NCBI RefSeq assembly: GCF_039543205.1
Contig: NZ_BAABJH010000001.1
Coordinates: 930,001 to 994,000, forward strand
Origin: Flaviramulus_B aquimarinus
GTDB lineage: Bacteria > Bacteroidota > Bacteroidia > Flavobacteriales > Flavobacteriaceae
Direction: 5' to 3'
Length of the DNA stretch: 64,000 bases
Below the pieces are notes generated by a model. It saw only the letters and a list, made by a program, of their open reading frames with translations. It had not been told where the DNA came from and made no database searches. Below are positions 62,111 to 64,000 of the stretch, in pieces (position 1 is the stretch's first letter; each line of letters starts with the position of its first letter). Position numbers and translations under genes: made by a program.

Positions 62111-64000
62111 ATGAAAAAGAACACTATATATAGTCGTTATTTGTTTATCTTAATTTGTAGTTTATTCCTTCATTTAGACTTAAATGCACAACAATTTCGA
62201 AGAGTAGACATACAAGCTGGACTTGGTGAAATCTTCAATAATAATGGTGTTGCCGTTGCAGATTATGATTTAGATAATGATTTAGACATATTTATTGTTG
62301 GCGAAAAAACTTTTGATGAAAACAACCCTACTACCTGGAGCAGGTTATTAAAAAACAATAATAATGGAAGCTTTGAAGATGTAACTATTGAAGCCGGTTT
62401 TGCAGAAGGGTTTAATCATGATATTAATTTAGATAATGGGCTTGAGCTTGGAGATAAAATGGCAGTGTCTTGGGGAGATTACGACGATGACGGCTATCCA
62501 GACATCTTTTTAGCAAATGCTGGACAAAGTCAACTTTATCATAACAACGGCAATGGGACCTTTTCCGATGTAACTATTCTTTTAGGAATTAATACTTTCT
62601 GTGAAAACTGCTACTATTCCGGTGCTTTATGGTTTGACAATAATAATGATGGTTTTTTAGACTTATATCTTACTGATTATAAATCAACTACAGATAACAA
62701 ACTTTTTCAAAATAATGGTAATGGGACTTTTACACTTATTTCAGATACAAATGTTGGAGGTCAATCTAATAGTCTATCTGCCATTCCTATTATTGCAAAC
62801 GACGATGCTTACATAGATTTATATGTCGCAAATGATTTTGCTCAAAATAACTTTTTTTTAGTAAATCAAAATGGAACTGGTTTTACCGAAGCTGCTATAG
62901 AATTTGGCATTGAAGATCCTTTTTGCGGTATGGGCTTAGCTACATGCGATTTTGATAACAACGGCGTTTTTGAGTTATTAGTCACAAATATTGACACCAA
63001 TGGTTTTTATGTTAAAAACGGTGAGAACACTTATGAAAATCTAGCCCAAGATTTAGGGATTTTCAATACGGGTTGGTCTTGGGGTATCAACTTTTCAGAT
63101 TTTAATCATGATGGTTATGAAGATTTGTATATAGCCAATGGCATGATACAAAAAATCCCTAACAAGTATTTTAAAAATGTTCCAGGCCCAAATGGTAGGG
63201 CGTTTGAGGATACACTTCTAACGGATTCACCAATTGAAGAATCAAAAAGTAGGAGTACCATTTCATTTGATTATGATAATGATGGTGATTTAGATTTAAT
63301 TGTTACAAATTTTTCTGGTAAACTTTATTTATACGAAAACACAAGTATCGATACTTTTTTTACTAACGAAACAAGTGGCAATTACATTAAGATAGAACTT
63401 GAAGGTACAGCTTCCAACACAAACGCTATAGGTACAAAAGTTGAACTATATCCTAATACGGGTCCCGATCAATTTAGATATCACCATGGATCTGCTTACC
63501 TTTCCCAATCCATTTTACCAGTTCACTTTGGGTTATCGACCGCCTCAGTAATAAACAGCATTGTTGTAACATGGCCTTTGGGCTCAAAAGAAACCTTCTT
63601 TGATGTGCCTGTTAATAATACCATTAAAATTACAGAAGGAAGTGGTTATTCAATAGTACCAGATAATACCGCTGTAAAAATAGAAGGCTGTACGGATACC
63701 AATTCATGCAACTATGACCCTAACGCCACTATAGACAATGGTTCTTGTCTTTTTTTAGAAGCAGGGTCAATAACTGGAAATACGACTACGAATACTTTAA
63801 GTGTTGAAAATTATACATATTCTTCAAATACAGAAGACCAATTTGAATGGACGGTTACAAACGGTGAAATTTTAGATGGTCAAGGTACAAATAGCATTAG
63901 CGTTAGATGGCATGTGGCTTCTCAAGGTCGTATTTCAATAATAAGCAGAAATGATATTTGTTCTACAGACGTTATTAGCTTAAATATAACTTTAACAAGT
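62111..64000 (+). CDS. VCBS/ASPIC repeat secreted protein (3' end missing)
   Basis: The 630 codons in the window have no stop, so the gene continues beyond it. A signal peptide (about residues 1-27, ending NAQQ) is followed by FG-GAP/VCBS calcium-binding repeats, for example DYDDDGYPDIFLANA, DNNNDGFLDLYLTDY and DFNHDGYEDLYIANG. An ASPIC/UnbV domain follows (about 420-510, IGTKVELYPN, LPVHFGLS). A CTDTNSCNYDPNATIDNGSC-type Asp-rich repeat near residue 520 and a beta-sandwich start complete the visible part. Such proteins are usually exported by T9SS; the C-terminal sorting domain would lie outside the window. Function unknown. Confidence 0.82.
   Translation, partial: MKKNTIYSRYLFILICSLFLHLDLNAQQFRRVDIQAGLGEIFNNNGVAVADYDLDNDLDIFIVGEKTFDENNPTTWSRLLKNNNNGSFEDVTIEAGFAEGFNHDINLDNGLELGDKMAVSWGDYDDDGYPDIFLANAGQSQLYHNNGNGTFSDVTILLGINTFCENCYYSGALWFDNNNDGFLDLYLTDYKSTTDNKLFQNNGNGTFTLISDTNVGGQSNSLSAIPIIANDDAYIDLYVANDFAQNNFFLVNQNGTGFTEAAIEFGIEDPFCGMGLATCDFDNNGVFELLVTNIDTNGFYVKNGENTYENLAQDLGIFNTGWSWGINFSDFNHDGYEDLYIANGMIQKIPNKYFKNVPGPNGRAFEDTLLTDSPIEESKSRSTISFDYDNDGDLDLIVTNFSGKLYLYENTSIDTFFTNETSGNYIKIELEGTASNTNAIGTKVELYPNTGPDQFRYHHGSAYLSQSILPVHFGLSTASVINSIVVTWPLGSKETFFDVPVNNTIKITEGSGYSIVPDNTAVKIEGCTDTNSCNYDPNATIDNGSCLFLEAGSITGNTTTNTLSVENYTYSSNTEDQFEWTVTNGEILDGQGTNSISVRWHVASQGRISIISRNDICSTDVISLNITLTS

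Overview
The window is chromosomal DNA from an AT-rich member of the Bacteroidota, most likely a marine Flavobacteriaceae. The evidence is a SusC/SusD pair, FecI/FecR signalling with a TonB receptor carrying an STN domain, type IX secretion C-terminal sorting domains, acid-rich lipoprotein signals, and Bacteroidota-type promoters (TTTG, about 19 bases, TAnnTTTG). No tRNA, rRNA, insertion sequence, phage or CRISPR array was found. Genus cannot be fixed from the sequence alone.

Layout. 1-5.1 kb: housekeeping genes (YitT-type membrane protein, cupin, alpha/beta hydrolase, RluF, FolD, Ffh). 5.3-11.7 kb: a Fec-like cell-surface signalling cluster (ECF sigma, FecR, STN TonB receptor) facing a large, acidic, multi-repeat lipoprotein, followed by two small proteins. 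11.8-22.1 kb: ArgS, a TPR sensor kinase, two guanidino-group hydrolases (CtlX and a DDAH/arginine deiminase relative), citrate synthase, enolase and CarA. 22.2-39.6 kb: the str-S10-spc-alpha ribosomal protein cluster on the minus strand (rpsL to rplQ, with fusA, secY, infA and rpoA). It includes rpmD and rpmJ. Two strong intrinsic terminators interrupt it, at rpsJ/rplC and rpsK/rpsD. 39.9-51.5 kb: a short Omp85 protein, a SusC/SusD operon with two surface lipoproteins and no carbohydrate-active enzyme, then two tandem secreted arylsulfotransferase-like proteins. 51.5-64 kb: RlmB, rhomboid protease, RarA, a secreted hypothetical, a YjjG-type phosphatase overlapping a degenerate polysaccharide-deacetylase-like gene, RadC, a hybrid histidine kinase overlapping a FIST sensor gene, a PaiB-like flavoprotein and the start of a large VCBS/ASPIC secreted protein that runs off the end.

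How it fits together. The ribosomal block is the growth core and probably forms several transcription units. The two outer-membrane clusters (5-11.7 kb and 41.6-51.5 kb) import and process unknown extracellular substrates. The first is under its own ECF sigma/anti-sigma loop. The FIST-kinase pair resembles the NosP/NahK arrangement of other bacteria and is the most tractable candidate sensory system. The most unusual non-coding signals are the two terminators inside the ribosomal cluster and several period-7 base arrays in intergenic DNA.
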